Shown: positions 1 to 8,111 of the stretch, one piece after another | Layout: each line of letters begins with the position of its first letter | How positions within the stretch are numbered: position 1 is the stretch's first letter | Source: Desulfosporosinus sp. | GTDB lineage: Bacteria; Bacillota; Desulfitobacteriia; Desulfitobacteriales; Desulfitobacteriaceae | Assembly: GCA_031292095.1 (NCBI GenBank) | Contig: JARLHU010000220.1 | Location: 1-37,675 of the forward strand | Length of the DNA stretch: 37,675 nucleotides | Direction of reading: 5' to 3' | Position numbers and translations under genes: made by a program | Notes under the pieces: model-generated | Databases searched by the model: none | What the model saw: only the letters and a program-made list of their open reading frames with translations | What the model was told of the DNA's origin: nothing

Positions 1-242
1 GCATTGCTATTCGCTTGACGCTAAGGCTAAAAAGCAAAACCTCTGGGTTTTCTGCATGTGCGCCGCTCCTTGCCATCCTTGCCACCGCGGCATCAGTCCA
101 TCCATGGACAAGTCCCGTTGCTTTTCTTCACGCCTTATCGCCTGCGCTCATTGACGCAATTCCGCTAAAATGCTTCACTAAGCTAAGAAACTTCCTCTTG
201 GTTTTGGGTCGACGGGGCTTGGAACGACGGGGGAGTTTTTGC
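1..242. other. Intergenic start of window, no gene recognised
   Basis: I see no convincing gene here. Open frames exist on both strands, but none has a ribosome binding site or a recognisable protein. The stretch has short hairpins (AAAACC/GGGTTTT near 37-53 and GTCCA/TGGAC near 96-110) and leads straight into a tandem repeat. It may be the edge of a degenerate repeat element. Confidence 0.4.
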
Positions 243-516
243 ATGCAACAAGGGACGGTTCTTCGTTGCATTTCTAAGATGTGCGTCACTTGTGCTTGCA
301 TGTTTGACATCTATTCGCCTGGGCCGGTCCTTTGGAACTGTTTACGTCGATGACGCAAAGATGTGAAATGCGGAGGGGAATGCAAAAAGGGACGGTTCTT
401 CGTTGCATTTCTAAGATGTGCGTCACTTGTGCTTGCATGTTTGACATCTATTCGCCTGGGCCAGTCCTTTGGAACTGTTTACGTCGACGACGCAAAGACG
501 TAAAGTGCGAAGGGGA
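243..516. repeat. Tandem 137-bp direct repeat, two copies
   Basis: Copy 1 (243-379) and copy 2 (380-516) abut exactly and differ at about 7 of 137 positions. Each copy begins with a hairpin whose arms are ATGCAAC and GTTGCAT, around a core reading AGGGACGGTTCTT. Open frames through the repeat give near-identical peptides in both copies, which is a by-product of the duplication. Non-coding REP-like elements with similar GGGACGGTTCT cores occur in Peptococcaceae genomes; assigning this repeat to them is inference. Confidence 0.85.
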
Positions 517-544
517 AAAGGGCAAAGTTATTTGGGATTGGCTA

Positions 545-553
545 TGCTATAAT
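545..553 (+). promoter_or_regulatory. Extended -10 promoter for the coiled-coil gene
   Basis: TATAAT at 548-553 is preceded by TG at 545-546, giving the extended -10 form TGnTATAAT. No good -35 is present, as is usual for extended -10 promoters. It lies 34 bp upstream of the start codon at 587, just after the tandem repeat. Confidence 0.6.
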
Positions 554-586
554 AGTATTATTATGGGATGGAAAGAAGGCGAACGA

Positions 587-859
587 ATGGAAAGCAAAAT
601 ACTTAAGGCCATAGAAGGGTTAAGAGAAGATTTTAATGGTAGATTTGACGCCTTAACGAGCCAAGTTAATGAAAATACGCAAATATTGAAGGCATTGGAA
701 CATCTCGCTCAGCTCAATAAGGCGGAGCATGATAAGATGTTGGTCGATATAGCTGAAACAAAAGGCGAAGTGATAGCTATACGTAAGGAATTATCTGCAG
801 TTGAATTGATTACTGCTAATAATTGGAGTGATATAGTTAAATTAAAATCTATTAAGTGA
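587..859 (+). CDS. Small coiled-coil protein of unknown function
   Basis: This 90-residue protein begins MESKILKAIEGLREDF and is charged and helical throughout. Hydrophobic residues in heptad-like spacing (L, I, V around residues 5-75) suggest a coiled coil. The ATG at 587 is chosen because AAGAAGG lies 7 nt upstream and the extended -10 promoter lies just before it; longer in-frame extensions run back into the tandem repeat and are not credible. It resembles the small helical proteins often found beside repeat elements in clostridia. Function unknown. A bidirectional terminator follows. Confidence 0.6.
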   Translation: MESKILKAIEGLREDFNGRFDALTSQVNENTQILKALEHLAQLNKAEHDKMLVDIAETKGEVIAIRKELSAVELITANNWSDIVKLKSIK

Positions 860-893
860 AGAAGGAACCATTTTGTTTTTGGAGAAGGAAAGA

Positions 894-936
894 AAAAAAC
901 CAACTTGACAGTTCAGTTTGTCAAGTTGGTTTTTTT
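894..936. terminator. Bidirectional intrinsic terminator
   Basis: The inverted repeat AACCAACTTGACA / TGTCAAGTTGGTT has an 8-nt loop (911-918). A-run and T-run tails on the two sides allow it to stop both the small rightward gene and the convergent leftward membrane-protein gene. Confidence 0.9.
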
Positions 937-973
937 CTTCTATGTAGGAGCGTTCTGAGATCGACATCGATCC

Positions 974-2194
974 TTATATTGAGCTATCGAGTTTTATCCC
1001 GCATTGAGGGCAGTAGGCCGTGCCTGTATTTTTATTCCCGCAGGAAGGACAGAATTTGAAATTATCTTTTGGTAGAGGGTGGTCTGGGTCTAACCCTAGT
1101 TCTGGTTTTTGTAATTCCGAAGCTGAGAATTCAGGTGCTGGCTTTTCGAGGGATATTGGGCGGTTAGCGGAGGGGGTAGAGGTAGTAGGGGCGAGAAAGT
1201 CAGTATCAGAAACATAATTGTTTCCGGTGGGAGCTTGGGTAGTCGGATTAGTTAGTGGAGGATCGTAAGGGGAGGTTGCTAAAGGAATGGCATAGGGCGG
1301 ATTTTCGTCGTCTTCCAGAGATAGTACCCAAACAATCGCTAAAACGGCTATAAAGGGGCTAACCACAAGGGTAGCTATGCCGGTGAGACCTGGTGAAATT
1401 CGGCCGAGAATTTGTAGCGCAATCGCTATTAAAATAACGGTTCCTATGTATCCCCAAAGTACACCCATGTGTCTTCGGAAAAATCTCCAACTGCCTCTAA
1501 GCGCAGTCCAAAATCCTTCTTTCCTGTGAGCTAAGAGGTAAATGGTAGAGGTGAAAAGCCACGGTAAGGCAAATAGTCCGGCAGCCGTAATAAAGAGACC
1601 ATATAAAATCAAGAAACCCACGAGCGCACCAGTAGAGTGATGCAAGGCAAGGGCGCCGACCAGCCCGATGATCGTGAGGAGCACCTTAATCAACAGAAGA
1701 AAACCCTGCCAGCAGAGAATACGGGAAAAACCCGTAAAACTAAAATCTTTGAAGGACACATTTTCGTGATAAGCCTTAGCGGTCAAGTTGAATAACCCCG
1801 TATTAAATGCGGATCCAATTAACCAACCGACAATAAGGATCAATAAAAAAATTCCGGCTAAGCTACTAATCGTCGAAAGAAGATGGGGGAGATTATTCCA
1901 TGGTCCACCGTAGGTCCCAAAGGGATTCTGGTTAGATGAACCAAACGGGCCAACGTAGGGAGTCAAATCTGGGGTAGGAGGTATTCCGGGGACAGGCATT
2001 CCAGGAGAAAAGGATCCGTTATCGGCATAGGGAAAATCCCAGCCCGATTGGCGAAGTTGGGCTAAAACCCCTATAACCGTGGCAACTATAAGAACAATAC
2101 CAATCCCTGTGAAAATGAAGGTCCAGCTATACATGGGGAGAGCTTCTCTCTTAAAGGTTGTCCAAGCCAATTTAATACGTTCGGACCAAGTCAT
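974..2194 (-). CDS. Multi-pass membrane protein with C-terminal zinc ribbon
   Basis: This 406-residue protein has about six hydrophobic segments (near residues 24-45, 108-130, 160-182, 190-214, 244-265, 270-292). A long polar linker follows, then a C-terminal zinc ribbon with two CxxC pairs (FCPSCGNKNTGTAYCPQCGIKL is split here as FCPSCG and YCPQCG). A Pro/Gly-rich loop after the first membrane segment probably faces outward. GGAGG lies 8 nt before the ATG. Clostridial integral membrane proteins with a zinc-ribbon tail are common but largely uncharacterised, and I do not assign a function. It appears monocistronic and converges on the terminator at 894-936. Confidence 0.8.
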   Translation of the reverse strand: MTWSERIKLAWTTFKREALPMYSWTFIFTGIGIVLIVATVIGVLAQLRQSGWDFPYADNGSFSPGMPVPGIPPTPDLTPYVGPFGSSNQNPFGTYGGPWNNLPHLLSTISSLAGIFLLILIVGWLIGSAFNTGLFNLTAKAYHENVSFKDFSFTGFSRILCWQGFLLLIKVLLTIIGLVGALALHHSTGALVGFLILYGLFITAAGLFALPWLFTSTIYLLAHRKEGFWTALRGSWRFFRRHMGVLWGYIGTVILIAIALQILGRISPGLTGIATLVVSPFIAVLAIVWVLSLEDDENPPYAIPLATSPYDPPLTNPTTQAPTGNNYVSDTDFLAPTTSTPSANRPISLEKPAPEFSASELQKPELGLDPDHPLPKDNFKFCPSCGNKNTGTAYCPQCGIKLDSSI

Positions 2195-2314
2195 GTAGGT
2201 TCCTCCCTATCGCGTTACTTTCACCATATGCCTTATATATTAAACGGATTCCTAAAGAAGGTGGCTTGAAGGTATTACTGTACCATTATATACTGAAAAT
2301 AGTTACTTTTACTA

Positions 2315-2349
2315 TTGTATTATTATACATGTATAAGTATAATAATACA
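2315..2349 (+). promoter_or_regulatory. argF promoter overlapped by a double ARG box
   Basis: A -35 TTGTAT (2315-2320) and a -10 TATAAT (2338-2343) are 17 bp apart. Two 14-bp ARG-box-like sites, TGTATTATTATACA (2316-2329) and AGTATAATAATACA (2336-2349), cover them. Together they form a perfect 13-bp inverted repeat with an 8-bp spacer, and the box centres are 20 bp apart. ArgR/AhrC hexamers bind paired ARG boxes about two helical turns apart, so this should be an arginine-responsive repression site. The operator is intact although the gene behind it is broken. Confidence 0.8.
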
Positions 2350-2370
2350 TAAAGAGAGGATGGGTGATAT

Positions 2371-3315
2371 ATGAATATAATTGACCGATCTATATTTAAG
2401 GGACGGGACTTTATATCGCTTCATGATTTTTCACAAGCTGAATTAAGTTGCGTTTTAGATGTAGCTAGAGAACTTAAAGCAGAGCAAAAAGCTGGACGTC
2501 CTCATACAAGTCTGCAAGGCAAGACTTTAGGGATGATTTTTACGAAGTCTTCTACTCGGACCCGGGTTTCTTTCGAAGTAGGGATGTACCAACTCGGGGG
2601 ACATGCGCTCTTTCTGAGCGGACGGGATATTCAATTGGGAAGAGGAGAAACAATCGCTGATACGGCGCGTACTCTTTCCCGAATGGTCGACTGAATCATG
2701 ATTCGTACCTTCAGTCATCAAGAAGTATTAGATTTGGCTAAGTATGCCACGATTCCGATTATTAATGGACTAACCGATCTGCTTCACCCCTGTCAGGTTC
2801 TGGCAGATCTTATGACTATACAGGAGCACAAAGGACGCTTAGCCGGCTTGAAACTAGCCTTCATTGGAGATGGGAACAACATGGCCCATTCGCTGATGTT
2901 TGGTGGAGCGAAGATGGGCTTGCAGGTCGTTATCGCTTCTCCTCAGGGATATAAGCCGGATCCTTTAGTCGTGGCCATGGCCCAAGCAGACGCTAAAGCT
3001 AACGGCGGGAGTGTGGAAGTAATCGATGATCCTTTAGAGGCCGTTCAAGGTGCTGATGTGCTTTATACGGATGTTTGGGCTAGCATGGGTCAGGAGGAAG
3101 AGTCAAAGGCGCGTATGATAGCTTTTGAAGGGTATCAGATCAACTCAGACGTGCTGAAACGCGCGGACCAATCCGCCATCGTTATGCATTGCCTTCCGGC
3201 CCACCGTGGAGAGGAAATTACAGACGATGTCATTGAAGGAGTTCAGTCTGTCGTCTTTGACGAAGCAGAAAACCGTCTGCACGCTCAAAAGGCTGTTATG
3301 GCGTTGGTTATCTAG
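2371..3315 (+). pseudogene. argF: Ornithine carbamoyltransferase, interrupted by an in-frame UGA
   Basis: ArgF makes citrulline from ornithine and carbamoyl phosphate in arginine synthesis. The frame encodes a full-length protein (314 positions) with the carbamoyl-phosphate motif STRTR near residue 61, HPCQ at 139-142 and HCLPAHRGEE from 273. Codon 108 (2692-2694) is TGA where the family has Gly in the run VDGIMIRTF; GGA to TGA is a single change. The frame is otherwise open and conserved on both sides. The stop falls in the carbamoyl-phosphate domain, so the 107-residue N-terminal piece should be inactive. An ATG two codons later (2698) could allow re-initiation, but two half-proteins are unlikely to work. 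A sequencing error, a real nonsense mutation or readthrough are all possible. Confidence 0.9.
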
Positions 3316-3362
3316 GACAAAGGGTCGTTTCAGGATATAGTAGTGAGTGCAAGTTAATGGAT

Positions 3363-3390
3363 GCAAGTTGAGAACCGTCTCTGTTTGCAC
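3363..3390 (-). repeat. Short REP-like hairpin related to the repeat at 243-516
   Basis: TGCAA and TTGCA arms enclose AGAACCGTC, the reverse complement of GACGGTTCT in the tandem repeat at 243-516. It lies between argF and argG, pointing the other way. This suggests a dispersed small repeat family. Confidence 0.5.
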
Positions 3391-3487
3391 TAGGGAAAAT
3401 TTAAAATAAATAGTTTTTGCCGAAGTTGTATACTATAGTCATTAGATTTACATGATGGCATTATTTCAAGGTAAAGGGAGATCAGAC

Positions 3488-4696
3488 ATGAAAAAAGTTG
3501 TATTAGCATATTCCGGTGGGTTGGATACCTCTATTATTATCCCCTGGCTTAAGGAAACCTACGGGTATGAAGTGATTGCCATGGCAGCGGATCTCGGGCA
3601 GGGGGAAGAGTTGGCGCCCCTTCAGGAAAAGGCGATCAAAAGTGGTGCCAGCAAACTGTATATTGAAGATCTAAGAGAAGAATTTCTCACGGAGTTTATC
3701 TTTCCAACTTTAAAGGCTGGAGCTGTTTATGAAGGAAACTATCTTTTGGGGACCTCATTTGCCCGCCCTCTGATTGCTCGTCGTTTAGTGGAAATTGCCG
3801 AGAAGGAAGGCGCCGTGGCGATAGCCCATGGCGCAACGGGCAAAGGGAATGACCAGGTGCGATTTGAACTGAGTGTGAAAGCACTAAATCCAGACTTGGA
3901 GATTATCGCTCCTTGGCGGATTTGGGATCTCAAGTCCCGAGAAGATTGTATCGACTATGCCGAAGCACGTGGAATTCCCGTCCCAGTAACAAAGGATCGC
4001 CCGTATAGTATGGATCGCAACCTTTGGCACTTAAGCCATGAAGGCGGAGACTTAGAAGATCCGTGGAATGAACCCAAACGGGACCTTTATTTACTAGGCG
4101 TTTCCCCTGAGGATGCGCCCGATCAGGCGACTTACCTCGAACTTGGGTTTGAACAAGGAGTTCCAACAACTTTAAATGGTGAGAAAATTGCTCCGGTCCC
4201 TTTATTAGAGACCCTCAATGAAATAGGCGGAAAAAACGGGATCGGAATTGTCGATATGGTCGAAAACCGTCTCGTTGGGATGAAATCACGCGGTGTCTAT
4301 GAGACGCCAGGCGGAACGATCCTTTATATGGCGCATCAGGCCTTGGAACATCTCACGCTTGATCGTCTTACCCTTCATTACAAAGAACAATTAGCCTTAA
4401 AGTATGCCGAAATTGTTTATGACGGAGTATGGTATTCTCCTCTGCGCGAAGCATTAGATGCCTTCGTCAATGTGACCCAGAAAAACGTCACAGGTACAGT
4501 GCGGGTGAAATTATACAAAGGAAATTGTACCTCAGCGGGTGTAAAATCCCCTTATTCTCTTTATAATGAAGCCTATGCAACGTTTGGTGAGGATGGGGTA
4601 TATGATCAAAAGGATGCGGGTGGATTTATTAATCTCTTTGGATTGCCGTTAAAAGTAAGAGCTTTAATGGAGAAACAGTCGGGGTTGCGTAAATAA
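3488..4696 (+). CDS. argG: Argininosuccinate synthase
   Basis: ArgG condenses citrulline and aspartate with ATP to argininosuccinate in the cytoplasm, the step after ArgF. The 402-residue length is normal. The N-terminal ATP pyrophosphatase loop AYSGGLDTS (residues 7-15) and the [14 protein letters not shown] segment (about 115-128) are intact, as is the citrulline/aspartate region with [14 protein letters not shown]. The ATG at 3488 is preferred over upstream in-frame ATGs because GGGAG lies 8 nt before it and the protein begins [11 protein letters not shown] as in the family. It is intact although argF upstream is interrupted. A hairpin terminator follows directly. Confidence 0.97.
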   Translation: MKKVVLAYSGGLDTSIIIPWLKETYGYEVIAMAADLGQGEELAPLQEKAIKSGASKLYIEDLREEFLTEFIFPTLKAGAVYEGNYLLGTSFARPLIARRLVEIAEKEGAVAIAHGATGKGNDQVRFELSVKALNPDLEIIAPWRIWDLKSREDCIDYAEARGIPVPVTKDRPYSMDRNLWHLSHEGGDLEDPWNEPKRDLYLLGVSPEDAPDQATYLELGFEQGVPTTLNGEKIAPVPLLETLNEIGGKNGIGIVDMVENRLVGMKSRGVYETPGGTILYMAHQALEHLTLDRLTLHYKEQLALKYAEIVYDGVWYSPLREALDAFVNVTQKNVTGTVRVKLYKGNCTSAGVKSPYSLYNEAYATFGEDGVYDQKDAGGFINLFGLPLKVRALMEKQSGLRK

Positions 4697-4700
4697 GAGC

Positions 4701-4733
4701 AAAGATTAGCGCCGGAATCCGGCGCTAATCTTT
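4701..4733 (+). terminator. Terminator after argG
   Basis: A perfect 15-bp stem, AAAGATTAGCGCCGG with its complement, has a 3-nt loop (4716-4718). It begins 4 nt after the argG stop and is followed by a short U-rich tail. It makes argG a separate unit from argH. Confidence 0.85.
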
Positions 4734-4792
4734 ATATTTAGTAAGAGAATATAAGTTTCAAGATCCTGTAAGACATTTCAAGGAATTTATGG

Positions 4793-4820
4793 GTAGGGGC
4801 ATTACATGAATTGCCCCCAC
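4793..4820. repeat. REP-like palindrome GTAGGGGC...TGCCCCCAC
   Basis: GTAGGGGCATTACATGAA is followed by its near-complement TTGCCCCCAC, giving a 6-8 bp GC-rich stem around an ATGAAT-type centre. Palindromes of the form GGGGC-ATTCATGAAT-GCCCC are dispersed repeats in many bacteria; this is a slightly degenerate copy in the argG-argH gap. Confidence 0.55.
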
Positions 4821-4835
4821 AAGGTACCCTTTTAC

Positions 4836-4901
4836 TTGTTGGTGGATGAATTTAAGGTTAATATATGAAGATAACACTCCAGGAATACGAAAAGTGTTAT
4901 C
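4836..4901 (+). promoter_or_regulatory. argH promoter and 5' leader hairpin
   Basis: TTGTTG (4836-4841) and TAATAT (4859-4864) are 17 bp apart. A perfect 9-bp inverted repeat, GATAACACT (4870-4878) and AGTGTTATC (4893-4901), starts where transcription should begin and ends 7 nt before the ribosome binding site. The 5' stem-loop could stabilise the mRNA or modulate translation. I saw no clear ARG box here. Confidence 0.5.
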
Positions 4902-4922
4902 AACGTTGAAAGGAAGATGCAA

Positions 4923-6332
4923 GTGAAGCTCTGGGGTGGACGTTTTGAAAAGACTACGGATGCATTGGTGGAAGATTTTCATTCTTCAATTCGCTTCGAC
5001 CAACGCCTGTACAAGCAAGATATCCTTGGGAGTATTGCCCATGCAAGAATGCTCGGCAGTGTGGGGGTCATCTCTGAAGATGAAGCAAACTCTCTAATTG
5101 AAGGACTAGGAGGGATCTTAGAAGATATTCAGGCGGGAAATGTGGAGTTCGAGATCGGCGCAGAAGATATTCATATGAATGTTGAGAAAATTTTAACCGA
5201 GCGAATTGGAGCAGTGGGGAAAAAACTACATACCGGTCGCAGCAGGAATGACCAAGTCGCCTTAGATCTGAGGCTATATTTGAGGGAAGAGATTGACCAT
5301 ACCATGAACTTAGTGGAACAGTTAATTCAAACGCTCCTTCATATAGCGGAAGAGCATCTTGAAACTTGGATGCCAGGATATACGCATTTGCAAAAGGCAC
5401 AGCCAATTACGTTGGCCCATCATTTTATGGCCTACGTACAAATGTTTTTGCGTGACATCGGTCGGCTCAAAGATACACGGAAACGTTTAAATAGCTCTCC
5501 CCTCGGATCAGGGGCTATGGCCGGAACGACGTTCCCGCTAGATCGGGAGAAAGTGGCTCAGGAGCTGGGGTTCGACGGAGTAACCTTAAACAGCTTAGAT
5601 GGAGTAAGTGACCGGGATTTCGCCTTGGAATTTCTAGCAGCCGCGTCCATCTTGATGATGCACCTTAGTCGTATTTGTGAGGAACTAGTTATTTGGTCTA
5701 GTGGAGAATTTCGCTTTATCTCCATGGATGATGGGTATTCCACAGGGTCAAGTATCATGCCTCAAAAGAAAAACCCAGATGTGGCAGAACTGGTGAGGGG
5801 AAAAACTGGGCGCGTATATGGTGATTTGGTTGCCCTCTTAACCGTTATGAAAGGACTTCCGCTCGCTTATAATAAAGATATGCAAGAGGATAAAGAACAG
5901 GTGTTTGATGCGGTGGATACGATTCAAAAATGCTTGTTGGTGGTAGAACCGATGCTGAGAACCATGCAGGTACACCGGGATACGATGGCGTATGGGGCAA
6001 AAGGTGGGTTTACCAATGCGACGGATCTTGCCGACTATATGGCTAAAAAAGGGGTACCTTTCCGTGAAGCCCATGAGTTAGTTGGACGGATTGTTTTAGA
6101 TTGTAGTAAAAAAGGAATTGGGTTGGAAGAGTTAGGTCTAAGCGAATATCAGGCTCTTTCCCCGATCTTTACAACAGATTTGTATGAATCTATCGGGATT
6201 GAGCATTGCGTTCGGGCTCGAAAGATCACTGGAGGCCCTTCGCCGGATACCGTTGCTGAGGGAATTCGAATTAGTCGTGAAGTATTAAGAGGACTGCGTT
6301 CCGGTTTTGCACCGAAAAACCCTGAATATTGA
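4923..6332 (+). CDS. argH: Argininosuccinate lyase
   Basis: ArgH splits argininosuccinate into arginine and fumarate, the last step of arginine synthesis. It is a homotetrameric member of the fumarase/aspartase superfamily. About 469 residues with HTGRSRNDQ near 104, QKAQPITLAHH near 160 and the family signature GSSIMPQKKNP near 276. AAAGGA at 4909-4914 lies 8 nt before the GTG at 4923 (giving MKLWGGRF, as in the family) but only 2 nt before the in-frame ATG at 4917, so GTG is the likelier start. Transcribed from its own promoter. Confidence 0.97.
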   Translation: MKLWGGRFEKTTDALVEDFHSSIRFDQRLYKQDILGSIAHARMLGSVGVISEDEANSLIEGLGGILEDIQAGNVEFEIGAEDIHMNVEKILTERIGAVGKKLHTGRSRNDQVALDLRLYLREEIDHTMNLVEQLIQTLLHIAEEHLETWMPGYTHLQKAQPITLAHHFMAYVQMFLRDIGRLKDTRKRLNSSPLGSGAMAGTTFPLDREKVAQELGFDGVTLNSLDGVSDRDFALEFLAAASILMMHLSRICEELVIWSSGEFRFISMDDGYSTGSSIMPQKKNPDVAELVRGKTGRVYGDLVALLTVMKGLPLAYNKDMQEDKEQVFDAVDTIQKCLLVVEPMLRTMQVHRDTMAYGAKGGFTNATDLADYMAKKGVPFREAHELVGRIVLDCSKKGIGLEELGLSEYQALSPIFTTDLYESIGIEHCVRARKITGGPSPDTVAEGIRISREVLRGLRSGFAPKNPEY

Positions 6333-6338
6333 AAAATC

Positions 6339-6441
6339 TGTGCATAAGGTGGATAACTCTGTGGACAATATCAAAATACATTGGTTTTTTCGTGGATAAG
6401 CTTAGGATTGACGGGGATAAACGGACAGAACCTGTGGATAA
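6339..6441 (-). promoter_or_regulatory. Cluster of six DnaA-box-like sites
   Basis: Sites matching TGTGGATAA (complement of the DnaA box TTATCCACA) start at 6339, 6348, 6360, 6391, 6412 and 6433. The last is perfect, four have one mismatch and the one at 6412 has two. All point the same way. Leaving out 6348, the start-to-start steps are 21, 31, 21 and 21 bp, whole multiples of the helical turn. A hairpin AACCCT/AGGGTT (6440-6455) closes the array. An open frame crosses it (6329-6568) but has no ribosome binding site. A DnaA-binding locus is inference. Confidence 0.6.
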
Positions 6442-6581
6442 CCCTTCAGAGGGTTCTCGTAAATTCGACATTATAGACCCTTTTAGCTTTGAAGAATTCC
6501 CCTTTAGATTTTTAATTTGGGCTAAAAGAAGGAAATATTGGCTGAGAGGTCGAAATTCTCACGCATGATTTCATCAAGATA

Positions 6582-6609
6582 TTACATGCTATAGATTAGA
6601 GCCATGTAA
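6582..6609. promoter_or_regulatory. Inverted repeat upstream of pncB
   Basis: TTACATG (6582-6588) and CATGTAA (6603-6609) form a perfect 7-bp inverted repeat with a 14-nt gap, ending 37 bp before pncB. It could be an operator for an NAD-biosynthesis regulator or a leader hairpin. I cannot assign a regulator. Confidence 0.35.
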
Positions 6610-6646
6610 CGAATTACGGTGTGAGTGTGAAGCGAGGCTATTGTCA

Positions 6647-8098
6647 ATGGAAAATCTAACAATGTTAACAGATCTTTATCAATTAACGATGATGCAGGGT
6701 TATTTAGTCAACGGATGTCGACATAAGGAAGCCGTATTTGATGTTTTTTTTCGCACACTTCCGTTTAAAGGGGGGTATGTCCTAGCCGCAGGGCTCGAAC
6801 AGGTCGTGGAATATCTTGAGAATCTGACGTTTAGTGAAGAAAATCTGGCATATTTGAGAAGTCTAAATCTTTTCAATGAAGATTTTATTGAGGAACTGCG
6901 TAACTTCCATTTTACGGGGGATATTGATGCGGTTCCGGAAGGGACGCCGGTTTTTCCGTATGAACCACTTATTCGGGTGAAAGGGCGCATTTTTGAAACA
7001 CAGCTCCTCGAGACCGCTATTCTGAATCTGGTAAACTTTGAGAGTTTGATCGCTACCAAGGCATCACGGGTTGTGACAGCTGCCGACGGGAGGCCAGTTA
7101 TGGAATTTGGTTTGAGGAGAGCACAGGGTCCGGATGCTGGAATTCTGGGAGCACGGGCGGCTTTTATCGGGGGGTGTCAATCTACTTCCAATGTTCTAGC
7201 CGGAGAACGTTACGGTATCCCCGTTTCAGGAACTCAGGCGCACAGCTGGATTCAGTGTTTTCCATCAGAATTGGAGGCATTTAGAGCGTTTGCACGTGCT
7301 TTTCCAGATAGTTGCTTGTTGCTGGTGGATACGTATAGTGTCCTTGCATCTGGAGTCCCCAATGCTATTAAGGTCGGACTTGAACTGGAAGCAGAAGGGC
7401 ATCATTTCCAAGGAATACGTTTAGATAGCGGAGATTTAGCTTATTTGTCGAGAGAAGCCCGTCGCATGCTCGATGGCGCGGGACTCAAGGGTGCGATTAT
7501 CGTAGGGTCTAATGATTTAGATGAGGAAACCATCTTCGCCATTCGGGCCCAAGGTGCGAAAATTGATGCCTGGGGTGTTGGAACAAATCTTATTACATCT
7601 AAAGATAACCCTTCTTTGGGCGGAGTTTACAAACTGGCCGCTGAGGGAGAACGGGGCATTTTTAATCCGCGTTTAAAAGTCTCTGAAAATATTGCCAAGA
7701 TTACAAACCCGGGAATTAAGAAAATAGTGCGTTTTTACGACCGGGCGGGGAAAGCAATGGCCGATGTCATTGCCCTGGAAGATGAAGTCTTCACAGAGGG
7801 GAACTCCCTGACGATTTTTGATCCCATTCAGACGTGGAAACGAAAAACATTAACCAATTTCCGGACTAGAGAACTTTTAATTCCTGTCTTCAGAGGCGGA
7901 AAGCGGATTTGTGAATTACCAAAGCTCAAAGATATTCAAACCTATGCCAGAAAGGAATTGGATACCTTTTGGGATGAAGTGAAACGATTAACGAATCCGC
8001 ACCGCTATATTGTCGATTTGTCAACCAATCTTTTTGATTTAAAACAACAATTACTTTTAACGATCCATAAAGATATTAAAGCAAATAATCATAATTAG
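6647..8098 (+). CDS. pncB: Nicotinate phosphoribosyltransferase
   Basis: It converts nicotinate and PRPP (with ATP) to nicotinate mononucleotide in the Preiss-Handler NAD salvage pathway. The protein is 483 residues, typical of the longer Gram-positive form. Visible family motifs are LTDLYQLTMMQGY at the N-terminus, FGLRRAQGPDAG near 155, GTQAHSW from about 195 (with the phosphorylated-type His), IRLDSGDLAYLSREAR from about 257 and GVGTNLITS. The ATG at 6647 is chosen over the TTG at 6641 because GAGG is 9 nt before it. nadE follows after 13 nt, so the two form an NAD salvage operon. Confidence 0.95.
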   Translation: MENLTMLTDLYQLTMMQGYLVNGCRHKEAVFDVFFRTLPFKGGYVLAAGLEQVVEYLENLTFSEENLAYLRSLNLFNEDFIEELRNFHFTGDIDAVPEGTPVFPYEPLIRVKGRIFETQLLETAILNLVNFESLIATKASRVVTAADGRPVMEFGLRRAQGPDAGILGARAAFIGGCQSTSNVLAGERYGIPVSGTQAHSWIQCFPSELEAFRAFARAFPDSCLLLVDTYSVLASGVPNAIKVGLELEAEGHHFQGIRLDSGDLAYLSREARRMLDGAGLKGAIIVGSNDLDEETIFAIRAQGAKIDAWGVGTNLITSKDNPSLGGVYKLAAEGERGIFNPRLKVSENIAKITNPGIKKIVRFYDRAGKAMADVIALEDEVFTEGNSLTIFDPIQTWKRKTLTNFRTRELLIPVFRGGKRICELPKLKDIQTYARKELDTFWDEVKRLTNPHRYIVDLSTNLFDLKQQLLLTIHKDIKANNHN

Positions 8099-8111
8099 GG
8101 GGTAGAGTAAA

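Noticed and set aside
15..353. Rightward 112-residue frame at the window start
   Set aside because: No ribosome binding site, runs into the tandem repeat, and shares its C-terminal peptide with the next frame only because of that repeat.
243..516. CRISPR array
   Set aside because: Only two long abutting copies without spacers; no cas genes in the window.
2692..2694. Selenocysteine at the argF UGA
   Set aside because: The family has Gly here, not Cys, and I see no hairpin of SECIS type directly after the codon.
6329..6568. 79-residue frame overlapping the argH stop
   Set aside because: No ribosome binding site; it crosses the DnaA-box-like array and a hairpin, and the peptide is not protein-like.
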